Shown: positions 1-7,203 of the stretch, one piece after another | Position numbering within the stretch: the stretch's first letter is position 1 | How the letters are laid out: the number at the start of each line of letters is the position of its first letter | From: Deltaproteobacteria bacterium | GTDB lineage: Bacteria; Myxococcota; Myxococcia; SLRQ01 | Direction of reading: 5' to 3' | NCBI GenBank assembly: GCA_007128675.1 | Contig: SKWY01000412.1 | Location: forward strand, 1 to 13,004 | Length of the DNA stretch: 13,004 nt | The notes under the pieces: model-generated | The model's database searches: none | Seen by the model: only the letters and a program-made list of their open reading frames with translations | What the model was told of the DNA's origin: nothing | Position numbers and translations under genes: made by a program

Positions 1-377
1 AGTCCTACAGGACGTTCGCTATTCAGCTGACCGAAGGCATCTTGATGAAGCAGTTCCAGCTGCTTTTCGAGACGGGGCCGAACCCTGTCCCCAAGTTCAC
101 GATTATCAACTTCATGGCCAGTGACACAGCGGGGCATCACAAGGGGCCCCATCACGACATGATGCGTTTGGTCCTAGAGAACGTGAACCAGAGCATGGAG
201 CTCATCTTCAGGTGGCTGACGGAGTGGGGGCTCATGGATGACACCGCCTTCATATTCACCGCGGATCATGGGATGCAGCTTGGAGATCCGGAGAGGGGAA
301 GCCACCCGATGGATGCCTTGGAGGCGGCCACGTTCGACTACCAGACGGGCACGAAGTACAGCGTCTACTTCAGGTAG
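1..377 (+). CDS. Type I phosphodiesterase / nucleotide pyrophosphatase-like protein, 3' fragment
   Basis: The reading frame is open from the window edge (first full codon at 3) to TAG at 375-377, so the N-terminus lies outside. Two metal-binding motifs of the alkaline-phosphatase superfamily are visible. SDTAGHHKGPHH (near bases 120-157) matches the nucleotide pyrophosphatase/phosphodiesterase pattern D-x-x-G-H-x-x-G-P. TADHGMQ (near 261-281) matches the later (S/T)DHG(M) motif that supplies an Asp and a His to the binuclear metal site. Family members hydrolyse phosphodiester or phosphonate bonds using two metal ions and a Thr/Ser nucleophile; that nucleophile lies upstream and cannot be checked. 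Sulfatases and phosphoglycerate mutases share the fold, but the G-H-x-x-G-P spacing favours the phosphodiesterase group. The substrate is unknown. The gene converges on the minus-strand operon ending at 472. Confidence 0.75.
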   Translation, partial: SYRTFAIQLTEGILMKQFQLLFETGPNPVPKFTIINFMASDTAGHHKGPHHDMMRLVLENVNQSMELIFRWLTEWGLMDDTAFIFTADHGMQLGDPERGSHPMDALEAATFDYQTGTKYSVYFR

Positions 378-378
378 A

Positions 379-440
379 TCGATGAGAAACGACGCTGGTT
401 CCTAGTAGCCCCCTCCATCTCATCGAAGGCCGGCCGCCTT
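379..440. terminator. Possible bidirectional terminator between convergent genes
   Basis: The 94 bp between two convergent stop codons hold two inverted repeats. One is a perfect 9-bp pair, TCGATGAGA at 379-387 and TCTCATCGA at 418-426, with a 30-nt loop. The other is a shorter hairpin, AAGGC (426-430) / GCCTT (436-440), with a 5-nt loop. Neither is followed by a clear T tract on either strand, so classical Rho-independent termination is not shown. The call rests on position between convergent genes. Confidence 0.3.
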
Positions 441-471
441 TGAGAGCAGACCTGCCTCCGCTTCTTCTTTG

Positions 472-2427
472 CTACTCCTCGAGAGTCACCATACGCTCGA
501 CGACCTCTCCCTTGTCCACCACGATGGTGAGCTGCCGCTCTGTCCCCGTGCCCTCATGGCGAAGGGTGACTATTCGGCGGCCAGGCTCGACGGGAAGGCG
601 GAAGACCGGGGTCGTCATGCCCGTATCCTCATCGTCGATGATGACCCTCGCCCATGGCCGAGAGTTCAGTGAGAGAAAGCCTCGGTCTTCCGTGGCGTCG
701 TAATCCCTTGGCTGGTCTCGTCTTCCTCGCCACTGCCGGCCACTAGCCTCCTGGCGAAGAAGAGCCAAGGCGCGGGAAGCCTTCTCGATGCCGTCTTCGT
801 CTCTGCGGTGGCGATGAATCTCCAACAGGCCGGAGTGGATCTCCGGGTCGAAGGGGTTGATCTTCTTCGCCCGAGAGAAGGCCGCTTCCGCCTCGTCCCA
901 TCTCTTCCCTGCTAGATAAACCCTCCCGAGATGCACATGGGTCGTGACGTAGTTGGGGTTCGGATCGACCGCTTCCTTCAGAACCTCCTCGGCCCGGTCC
1001 ATGTTGCCGACCAGCATATATGTGACCGCCAGGCGATTGGGCAGCCGAGGTTGGCTGGGGCCCACCTCTTCATAGGCCTTCTGGTACTGCTTGGCCGCCG
1101 CCACATATCTCTCGCGCATTCGCAAGAGATCTCCGAGGCGAGTATGCTTGTCCGCCTTCGAACTCTCGGTCTTCGCTCCAGCTTCGAGATCCTCCTTGGC
1201 CGTGGAGGGGCCCGGCCTTTCAGCGCCGTCGGCATAGGTTCGCGCCTGAAGCCGTGCATGGGCATCCGTTCTCATGGGACGGGTCCGAAGCCAGGCTCGC
1301 CAATCCCTTTGGAATCGGTCGAATGGGACGCCAAGGGCGGCTTCGACCGCATCGGCGTCGTCCTTCCCGGCCTTCATCTCGCCCATGATCGATCTGAGGG
1401 CCGGATAGCCGCCGGAATCCATCACGATGTACTCGACGACGGAGAAGACCTGCGCGAAGGCGAGGGATGTGTGCTCTTGGCTAGGCAGAAGAGCCATCGA
1501 GGGATGCATCTCCTCGAAGGTGATGAAGTCGCGCTCACCGCGAAGAGCACTGGCAAGGAGCCCTTCGGCGTAAGGTGAGAGAGCCAGGCCCGCTTCGCCG
1601 CGCCATCTCGTCTCTTGATACTTGGCGATCCCTTCGTGCAGCCAGATGGGTACGGTGTTGTTCGAGACTCGGCTCACGACGTAGTGGACGTACTCGTGAG
1701 CCAGCGTGTCGAGCCAGGTGTAGCCCATCAGAAGGGCTCGGGGAGTCGTGAACATTATCTTGTTGTGCTTGCAGATCGCGACCGTGCCGGTGTTGCGTAT
1801 CGCCGAGACCGGAAGACCACTTACGGCCGAGAGATCCTCGGCCCGGGTGTACGCCTCGACCACGATACGCCTTTCGGGAAAGTAGTCGAAGTCCGCGCCG
1901 ATGTTCGCATAGGCTCTCTCCAGGGCATCGAGAGCGCGAGGGATGAGGATCTCGTCGGGTCCTGGAGCCACGCGAATCTCGAAGTTCTCGCTCTTCTCAC
2001 TCACGTAACCTCGAGTCGCCTCTATCGTTGCTCTTGCGAAATCCAGATAGGCGTCTTGCGAGCGGCTCGATCCTTCGGCCGCCTGCGAGAGTAGCTCCAC
2101 GGCACCCGCGTAGTCCTGCATGTAGAACTTCGCGCGGCCCGCGACGTATTGCACGGGCGGCAACTCGGGGTGCTCCGAGTACAAGGCCTCCGCGCCTTGA
2201 TATGCCTCGTCGTATCGCCACTGCTGGAAGAGCGAGTGCACCTCGTGTATGCGTCGCGCCAGCGCCGCGGCGGGTTCGCTTTCGAGGACCGGTGGCGCCG
2301 GATCCGAGACAACTGGAGCCTGGCCGAAGACAGGCGTTGGTTGCGTGGCCCCCATGAACAGAAGCAGCGCCAACCCATGTCGCGCGGCGAAGCGATAGGC
2401 TCGGCGACGTACTTCGTGTCGGCTCAT
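472..2427 (-). CDS. Exported Peptidase_MA-like metallopeptidase with TPR repeats and C-terminal PEGA domain
   Basis: A 651-residue protein. Residues 1-35 look like a signal peptide: basic start, hydrophobic core LALLLFMGA, likely cleavage after VFG-35. A helical, TPR-like stretch follows at about 55-140. The gluzincin motif HEYVH is at 244-248, and WLHEG supplies a candidate third zinc ligand, Glu265, 17 residues after the second His. This spacing and the HEG(I/L)A context are typical of the Peptidase_MA family. Residues about 425-560 carry further TPR units, for example AVTYMLVGNMDRAEEVLKEA and HLGRVYLAGKRWDEAEAAF. Residues about 582-651 form a PEGA-like beta domain (GFLSLNSRPWARVIIDDEDTG). 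The protein probably acts in the periplasm or at the cell surface as a zinc peptidase or a peptidase-derived scaffold; the substrate is unknown. The start codon overlaps the stop of the upstream DUF4175-like gene (ATGA type), so the two are probably translationally coupled. Confidence 0.8.
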   Translation of the reverse strand: MSRHEVRRRAYRFAARHGLALLLFMGATQPTPVFGQAPVVSDPAPPVLESEPAAALARRIHEVHSLFQQWRYDEAYQGAEALYSEHPELPPVQYVAGRAKFYMQDYAGAVELLSQAAEGSSRSQDAYLDFARATIEATRGYVSEKSENFEIRVAPGPDEILIPRALDALERAYANIGADFDYFPERRIVVEAYTRAEDLSAVSGLPVSAIRNTGTVAICKHNKIMFTTPRALLMGYTWLDTLAHEYVHYVVSRVSNNTVPIWLHEGIAKYQETRWRGEAGLALSPYAEGLLASALRGERDFITFEEMHPSMALLPSQEHTSLAFAQVFSVVEYIVMDSGGYPALRSIMGEMKAGKDDADAVEAALGVPFDRFQRDWRAWLRTRPMRTDAHARLQARTYADGAERPGPSTAKEDLEAGAKTESSKADKHTRLGDLLRMRERYVAAAKQYQKAYEEVGPSQPRLPNRLAVTYMLVGNMDRAEEVLKEAVDPNPNYVTTHVHLGRVYLAGKRWDEAEAAFSRAKKINPFDPEIHSGLLEIHRHRRDEDGIEKASRALALLRQEASGRQWRGRRDQPRDYDATEDRGFLSLNSRPWARVIIDDEDTGMTTPVFRLPVEPGRRIVTLRHEGTGTERQLTIVVDKGEVVERMVTLEE

Positions 2428-5400
2428 CTGACCAGCTCCTCGTAGTAGCGACGTACTTGCTCTTGGTAGCGTTCGGGTGTTCCTTCTCTCATGGCCTCCA
2501 GAAGCTCTCGTCTGAACTGCTCCGGCGCCTGGTACTGATCGGCGTCGGGTATCTCCACATGTTCTTGACTGAACCGGCCTCCACCGCTTCCGCTTCGGCC
2601 TCCCGATCTGCCAGCCAGCGGCAAGGGAATGCCCGAACCGCTGCCTCCACGTTGAGCCGCCTCCTCTAGCTGCTCTTGCAGCTCTCGAAGCCTCTCGGCC
2701 GCGGCGCGCTGCTGGCCGCTTGCCTGCCGAGCGTCATTCCCCTCGAGCCGGCGTTTCGCTTCGTTCATGTGCTGGCCGGCTGCCTGCAAGCTTCTTTCCA
2801 TGTCGGGCGAGAAGAGGGGAGCCTGCTCGCCAATGGATTGCATCTGGCTCTCCAGACCTCTCGAGCGCTGGCGAAGGCTACATTGCTGGCCTGCCATCTC
2901 GGCCATGCGACTTTGCTCCTCGCCATCGAAGACCTCGCTGGGATCGGGGAATAGTCGACCAAGCTCCTCCACGATCGTCTCGGCATTTCTACGAGCCCTA
3001 CCAGCCTTGGACGCCGCATCCCGGTAGTCCGGCACTCTCTCCTTCATGAAGTGGCTTCTTTGAGCCATGCGAGCCTGCTCGGTGAAGGAGTCGCCTGCCC
3101 TGGTGGTTCGATCGAGGGCCTGCTCGGCCATCTGCCTGGCTTCATCGAAGTCCCTGGCCTCGAGAAGCTGCGAGATGTCCTCCAACCTTAGCATCGCGGC
3201 CTCCACCGAATCCCGGTCGAAGCGGGTATACCCTTCGTCGAGCAGCTCGTCGGATATCTCGGAAAGAGCTTCATGGCCTTCACGCGCGAGCTTCGAGAGA
3301 CGATCGATTAGGGCATCGAGCCGTCCCTCGATTCTTTCCTCCAGAGCTTCTTGGTACCTGTTGCGCAGCTCATCCGCCTGGGCGAGGAGGTTGTCTTGAT
3401 CCCTCTTGACTCGCTGCAGCTCGTCGACGAACTCCATGACCTCTCGCTGCAGCTCGGCGTACTGCTCACCCCCGAAGTGCTCGTCCTGCTCCCTGAAGTC
3501 CTGGATCATCGAGTCGAGCTGGTTTGCCATTTCGAGCAACCTCGAGAGGGCGTCGTCCAGATCGCCTTCCTCGAGCATGCGCTGTACGTCGTCCAGGTTG
3601 CTCAAGAGATCGTCCTGCTCGCGAAGCTGCTCCATTGCCTCCAGGTTCAGATGCTCGTCGCGAATGCCTCGGGCCATCTCGGACATCCGCGCCATCAGCT
3701 CGTGTACTCGCTCCTTGATTCGCGCGATCTCCTCGCTGATGGCCGCTCTCGTCTCTTCGTCGGGGTCTTCGCGCAGCCGCTCGATCAGATCGGTCAGGCG
3801 CCGCTGGTGCTCTCGGATCTCCTCGGCCATGGCGATGAGATCTTGAAGCCTCTGCTTATCCAAGAGCGACTCCAGGTAGATAATGCCGTTCTCCAGCTCC
3901 GAGATGATCCGCTTTTGGCCGGACCTGACTCGAAGAGCTCTCGAGCGATCGTAGGTTTGACGGACTCGCGAGTGAGAATCGAAGAGCCTGACGGCGCTCT
4001 CGAACCGTCGATTCTCGGTGACCAGAGCCGATTGGATATTGTCCAAGGCATCGACGAGCGATGAGGGGGAGAGGGGATCCTCGCGAAGCTCCATTACGGT
4101 CTCGGCCATGGCGTCGGTGAGCTGGTTCATGTCGTAGCCGAGGTTCTTTGCGGTCTCCGCCTCCTCGATCTCCGTGGCCTCCATGCGACCCTCGGGAGGC
4201 TCGAAGGGAGCCTCTAGGTGATCCGCGAGCCTGTCGATCATGGCCTCCCAGTGTTTCTCCACTTCCGCCATCAAGGCTCGGTGGTGCTCGGCGGCCGAGA
4301 AGACCTTCAGGTAATGGGTGCGCGTCGTGCTTCTCTTCGGACCGGAGACGGTGTCGTTGTCGAGTGCCTCCAAGTACCAAGCGACTCGGTCACCCGGAGC
4401 CAGCCCAAGAGAGGTGAGATCCCAGGACCAGCGTCCCTCGATACGGTCGCGGCCGCCGCCCCGTCTGATCAGGCGGCGTTGCTCCTGGCCCCCCCTTATC
4501 CGCCAAGAGATGGCTATCTCCTTCAGGCCGTAGTCGTCCCTGGCTCTGTAGTCCAGTGCCAGTCGTTCCTGCTCGCGGATCTCTATCTCGTCGGCGCCTT
4601 CATGGCCTGGGATGCTTACTTCGATATCCGGATGCTCATCGGGCTCGATGGCGACTCTATGGGCAGGCCCCTCCGCGGTGGTGCGTCCTCGGGAGTCCAG
4701 GAAACGGAACCTGTAGTTTCCGGGGTCCGAAACAAGGAGCTTCCCGTGGAGATCCCTTCCATTCGAGACCTCGAGGGGGATCACGTTGTCTCCAACCAGG
4801 ATTGCGGCGCCGTCCACGTCTCTGTCGGCTCTGGTGCGTATCTCGACCTCGGTTCCTCTCAGGGCCCGGATGTCTCCACCGGTGCCGCTGACGCTCCTGG
4901 GCGGAAGCCCGGTGTACTCCGGGTACCTGTAGACGAGCTCCACATCTCCGGTTATCAGCTCCGGCACCGCCGCCACCCCATCCGTGTAGAGGCCGGGAAT
5001 ATGGCTGCCCCTCGAGAGGAGCGCTTCGTAGCCGCGCCCCACGGTTTGGGGCAGCGCTAGAAAAGCGAGCGAGTGAACCATGGCCACGCCGAAAAGGGCC
5101 AGCCCGGCTCTTCGCAAGAGATCGAGTGGTACGGAGGGAGCCGGGTTTAGATGGGTGGCAATCTCCGCCATGCGTGCCACGTGAGCCTCGGCAAGCTCAA
5201 TCGAGTAAGGCGGTGGGGAAAAGGAGCCATGGGAAATGCCTGGAGATCGAAGCTGGGAGCTGAACTCCACGGCACTGGCAAGCCCTACCGATGCTGGAAT
5301 CCGGGACTCCAGGAATGCGGCGGTACGCTCGTCGCTGTGAACCTCTTGGAACGGTTTGAAGAAGAAACGCCAGGCAACGAAGCCGGTGCCACCTAGGAGA

Positions 5401-5642
5401 GCCAAGAGCAGGGTGACGCGCAGCCAGGGAGGTGCCGGCTCCGCCTCGGGGAGTAGTAGACCCGAAAAAAGGCTCGCCGACAGACCGAGCACAAGGGCGC
5501 CGGCGGCCAGGAGGCACAGCCCCGTTGCGCCACTTACTCCCATGGCGCGCTGCCTGGTCCTCGCCAGGAGATGGGCTAGCGGTTGGTCAACGTCTCTCCC
5601 GCGAGTCCTATGTGTCGCCTCGGTCGGCTGGGGCTCGTACAT
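2424..5642 (-). CDS. DUF4175-like membrane-anchored coiled-coil protein
   Basis: A 1072-residue protein. Hydrophobic segments lie at about 38-64 and 73-95 (a membrane hairpin) and at about 178-198. Then come a beta-rich region at about 200-445 (including YRYPEYTGLPPRSVSGTGGD), a long charged, Glu/Arg/Leu-rich coiled coil at about 450-985, a Gly/Ser-rich linker (GSGSGIPLPLAGRSGG), and a conserved-looking tail ending ERYQEQVRRYYEELVR. This architecture fits the DUF4175 family of large envelope proteins with no established biochemical activity. By the membrane segments, most of the chain probably sits on the periplasmic side. It is the first gene of a two-gene operon and overlaps the metallopeptidase-like gene by 4 nt. 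No Shine-Dalgarno is evident before the ATG at 5642, and the frame stays open some way upstream, so the exact start is uncertain. No MoxR, DUF58 or von Willebrand gene lies next to it here. Confidence 0.75.
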   Translation of the reverse strand: MYEPQPTEATHRTRGRDVDQPLAHLLARTRQRAMGVSGATGLCLLAAGALVLGLSASLFSGLLLPEAEPAPPWLRVTLLLALLGGTGFVAWRFFFKPFQEVHSDERTAAFLESRIPASVGLASAVEFSSQLRSPGISHGSFSPPPYSIELAEAHVARMAEIATHLNPAPSVPLDLLRRAGLALFGVAMVHSLAFLALPQTVGRGYEALLSRGSHIPGLYTDGVAAVPELITGDVELVYRYPEYTGLPPRSVSGTGGDIRALRGTEVEIRTRADRDVDGAAILVGDNVIPLEVSNGRDLHGKLLVSDPGNYRFRFLDSRGRTTAEGPAHRVAIEPDEHPDIEVSIPGHEGADEIEIREQERLALDYRARDDYGLKEIAISWRIRGGQEQRRLIRRGGGRDRIEGRWSWDLTSLGLAPGDRVAWYLEALDNDTVSGPKRSTTRTHYLKVFSAAEHHRALMAEVEKHWEAMIDRLADHLEAPFEPPEGRMEATEIEEAETAKNLGYDMNQLTDAMAETVMELREDPLSPSSLVDALDNIQSALVTENRRFESAVRLFDSHSRVRQTYDRSRALRVRSGQKRIISELENGIIYLESLLDKQRLQDLIAMAEEIREHQRRLTDLIERLREDPDEETRAAISEEIARIKERVHELMARMSEMARGIRDEHLNLEAMEQLREQDDLLSNLDDVQRMLEEGDLDDALSRLLEMANQLDSMIQDFREQDEHFGGEQYAELQREVMEFVDELQRVKRDQDNLLAQADELRNRYQEALEERIEGRLDALIDRLSKLAREGHEALSEISDELLDEGYTRFDRDSVEAAMLRLEDISQLLEARDFDEARQMAEQALDRTTRAGDSFTEQARMAQRSHFMKERVPDYRDAASKAGRARRNAETIVEELGRLFPDPSEVFDGEEQSRMAEMAGQQCSLRQRSRGLESQMQSIGEQAPLFSPDMERSLQAAGQHMNEAKRRLEGNDARQASGQQRAAAERLRELQEQLEEAAQRGGSGSGIPLPLAGRSGGRSGSGGGRFSQEHVEIPDADQYQAPEQFRRELLEAMREGTPERYQEQVRRYYEELVR

Positions 5643-5942
5643 TGGAAGTGACGGCTCGAGGGGTGGCCTGTCCCGGGGGCTTACCGTCGATGTGGGATTG
5701 GCTCTCGAGCTTATGTCTCGTGTTCTGGGTAAACCACTATGGCCACAAACGGCCGCGATCCATGAAAACCTGGGGATAGTTCCGACTATTTCCTAGTAAG
5801 GCGGGAAATGCTCCTATTCAATGAGAACAAGATGACTCTACGCACGAAAAGCGGGCAACTCTACTTTCGCCAGACGTTTCTTCTATCGCGATTGTAGCTG
5901 TTGGCAACAGGGTCGGAGAAATGAGTAAGGCTCTGGGTGGGC
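5643..5942. other. Gene-free stretch upstream of the DUF4175-like operon
   Basis: These 300 bp lie between the stop of the dehalogenase-like gene and the start of the DUF4175-like gene, both on the minus strand. No ORF here looks like a protein. The part at about 5760-5935 is visibly more AT-rich than its surroundings, as expected for a promoter region serving the minus-strand operon, but I could not find a -35/-10 pair with good spacing. An odd palindrome, CTGTTGGCAACAG, occupies 5898-5910. A 6-bp inverted repeat lies at 5920-5925/5942-5947, at the end of the dehalogenase-like gene. Confidence 0.5.
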
Positions 5943-5947
5943 TCATT
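5920..5947 (-). terminator. Possible weak terminator at the end of the kinase-yhbY-hydrolase operon
   Basis: AATGAG (5920-5925) and CTCATT (5942-5947) form a perfect 6-bp inverted repeat with a 16-nt loop, overlapping the stop codon of the minus-strand dehalogenase-like gene. In the direction of transcription the second arm is followed by only a short pyrimidine run. The stem is weak, so this is tentative. Confidence 0.18.
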
Positions 5948-6842
5948 GCCTGCTTCTGCCCCGAGCGGCCGTCTCCACGATTACCCGGGCTAGCTTTTCG
6001 GGGGCGTCTTCTTGGACGAAGTGGCCTGCCGGGAGGCGGACATGGCTCTGTCCCGCCGATCCCGGCACCCTATGACGCAGCACCTCCTCCGCTCCCTTGA
6101 AGAAGCGGTCGTGCTCGCCGAAAGCAGTGACGAAGGGCTTATCCCATGAGACCAGCACGGCCCAGGCCCTCCGATTGTCCCAGGCTTCGGGCTCGTCGGG
6201 CTGCCGGGGAACGATTCGGGTCAAGAGGCGCGCGCCCGTGGCGTGGCCGGTGGTTGGGAATGGGGCCTCGTAGGCCGCCTTCTCTTCCTCGGAGAGCTTG
6301 CGCTTGCATCCGGCCTGAACGGCAAGGCCGAATGAAAAGAAAGGAGAGTAGCGGGCGAGCAAATCCCAGGCCCCGAAGGCGGCTCCGAGAGGACGATCTC
6401 CCGTGGGAAGAAAGCCTCCGGCAACGACGATGGAAGAGAGGCGAGTGGGCATTCGCGAAGCCAGCCTCAAGCCGATGACGGTCGAGAGACCTTGGCAGAC
6501 CAAAGTCGCTTCCTTCAGATCCAAAGCCTCCAGCCACGAGCCCAGCCAGGCCACATGGCCGCTCAAGGTGTAGGCTTCCTCGTTGGCGGGCTTATCCGAC
6601 CTGCCGAACCCCACGAGGTCGGGCGCCATGGCTCGGTATCCCGCCTCGCCGACCATGGGAAGAACCTTCCTGTAGGAGTATGACCAGGCGGGGTCGCCAT
6701 GCAGCATCACGACCGGTGGTCCGGTGACTGGTCCGGCCTCCAAGTGATGGATGCGCGGCCCCTCTACCTGTGTGTATCGAGGCGGAAAGGGACAGTCTAC
6801 GAGGCCGTCGAAGCACTCGTCCGGGGTACGGAGGATGTCCAT
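5943..6842 (-). CDS. Haloalkane-dehalogenase-like alpha/beta hydrolase lacking the catalytic nucleophile
   Basis: A 299-residue protein that follows subfamily I haloalkane dehalogenases (DhlA type) along its whole length: the N-terminal RTPDECFDGLVDCPFPPRY, the oxyanion segment HGDPAWSY (48-55), the strand and loop APDLVGFGRSDKP, the cap-domain piece EEEKAAYEAPFP, the acid in GEHDR (Asp245), and the base in AGHFVQE (His274). The nucleophile elbow is changed. Where DhlA has Q-D-W-G-G with nucleophile Asp124 and halide-binding Trp125, this protein has Q-G-L-S-T, giving Gly118 and Leu119. The second halide-binding residue, DhlA Trp175, aligns with Cys179. Hydrolytic dehalogenation is therefore not expected. 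A frameshift is unlikely because flanking residues align without a gap. It may be a pseudoenzyme, a binding protein or an enzyme of altered chemistry. It lies 7 nt after yhbY, so co-transcription is likely. Confidence 0.8.
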   Translation of the reverse strand: MDILRTPDECFDGLVDCPFPPRYTQVEGPRIHHLEAGPVTGPPVVMLHGDPAWSYSYRKVLPMVGEAGYRAMAPDLVGFGRSDKPANEEAYTLSGHVAWLGSWLEALDLKEATLVCQGLSTVIGLRLASRMPTRLSSIVVAGGFLPTGDRPLGAAFGAWDLLARYSPFFSFGLAVQAGCKRKLSEEEKAAYEAPFPTTGHATGARLLTRIVPRQPDEPEAWDNRRAWAVLVSWDKPFVTAFGEHDRFFKGAEEVLRHRVPGSAGQSHVRLPAGHFVQEDAPEKLARVIVETAARGRSRQ

Positions 6843-6849
6843 GGGCTCG

Positions 6850-7143
6850 CTATGGCAAACGGATGCGGGGTTTTTCAGGATGAGGGCGATAGAGGAGTAT
6901 CGTTCGGCCTAGCAGCTGTACTTCGTGGCTACCCGTCCTCTCGGACAGCGTCTTGGAGACGGTCTTTCGATCGTCGGGAGAGTTCTCACCCAGCCTTATC
7001 TTGATGAGCTCGTGGTCGAGAAGTGCCTGATCCACGGCGGTGACCAGATTCTCGCTGATGCCTGCCGTCCCGACGAGCACCACGGGATCGAGGTGGTGTC
7101 CCAGGCCCCGGAGGTGTCGCCTCTGCTTTCCTGTAAGAGTCAT
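6850..7143 (-). CDS. yhbY: YhbY family ribosome assembly RNA-binding protein (CRM domain)
   Basis: A 97-residue protein if it starts at the ATG at 7143-7141. It matches E. coli YhbY end to end: the start MTLTGKQRRHLRGLGH, then LDPVVLVGTAGI with the GxxG RNA-binding loop (GTAG), the central QALLDHELIKIRL, the second half VQLLGRTILLYRP, and the end RIRLP. CRM-domain proteins of this type bind pre-50S ribosomal particles and assist large-subunit assembly in the cytoplasm. An in-frame TTG at 7164 would add seven residues, but the family normally begins at MTLT-like sequence, so the ATG is preferred; no strong Shine-Dalgarno decides between them. The gene sits 60 nt after the histidine kinase and 7 nt before the dehalogenase-like gene, all on the same strand. 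Confidence 0.92.
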   Translation of the reverse strand: MTLTGKQRRHLRGLGHHLDPVVLVGTAGISENLVTAVDQALLDHELIKIRLGENSPDDRKTVSKTLSERTGSHEVQLLGRTILLYRPHPEKPRIRLP

Positions 7144-7203
7144 CGAGCATACCGGTGCCCGCAAAACGGTTTCGCGTCAAGGGCTGTGGGAGATTAGATG
7201 AGA

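Noticed and set aside
3351..5060. Long plus-strand ORFs opposite the DUF4175-like gene (3351-4064 and 4218-5060).
   Set aside because: They lie wholly antisense to a coherent membrane/coiled-coil protein and show the low-complexity composition expected from the reverse of coiled-coil codons in GC-rich DNA.
5898..5910. Odd palindrome CTGTTGGCAACAG upstream of the DUF4175-like operon, as an operator.
   Set aside because: With 6-bp arms about three such palindromes are expected by chance in 13 kb, it does not fit a known operator such as LexA spacing, and it lies about 255 bp from the start codon.
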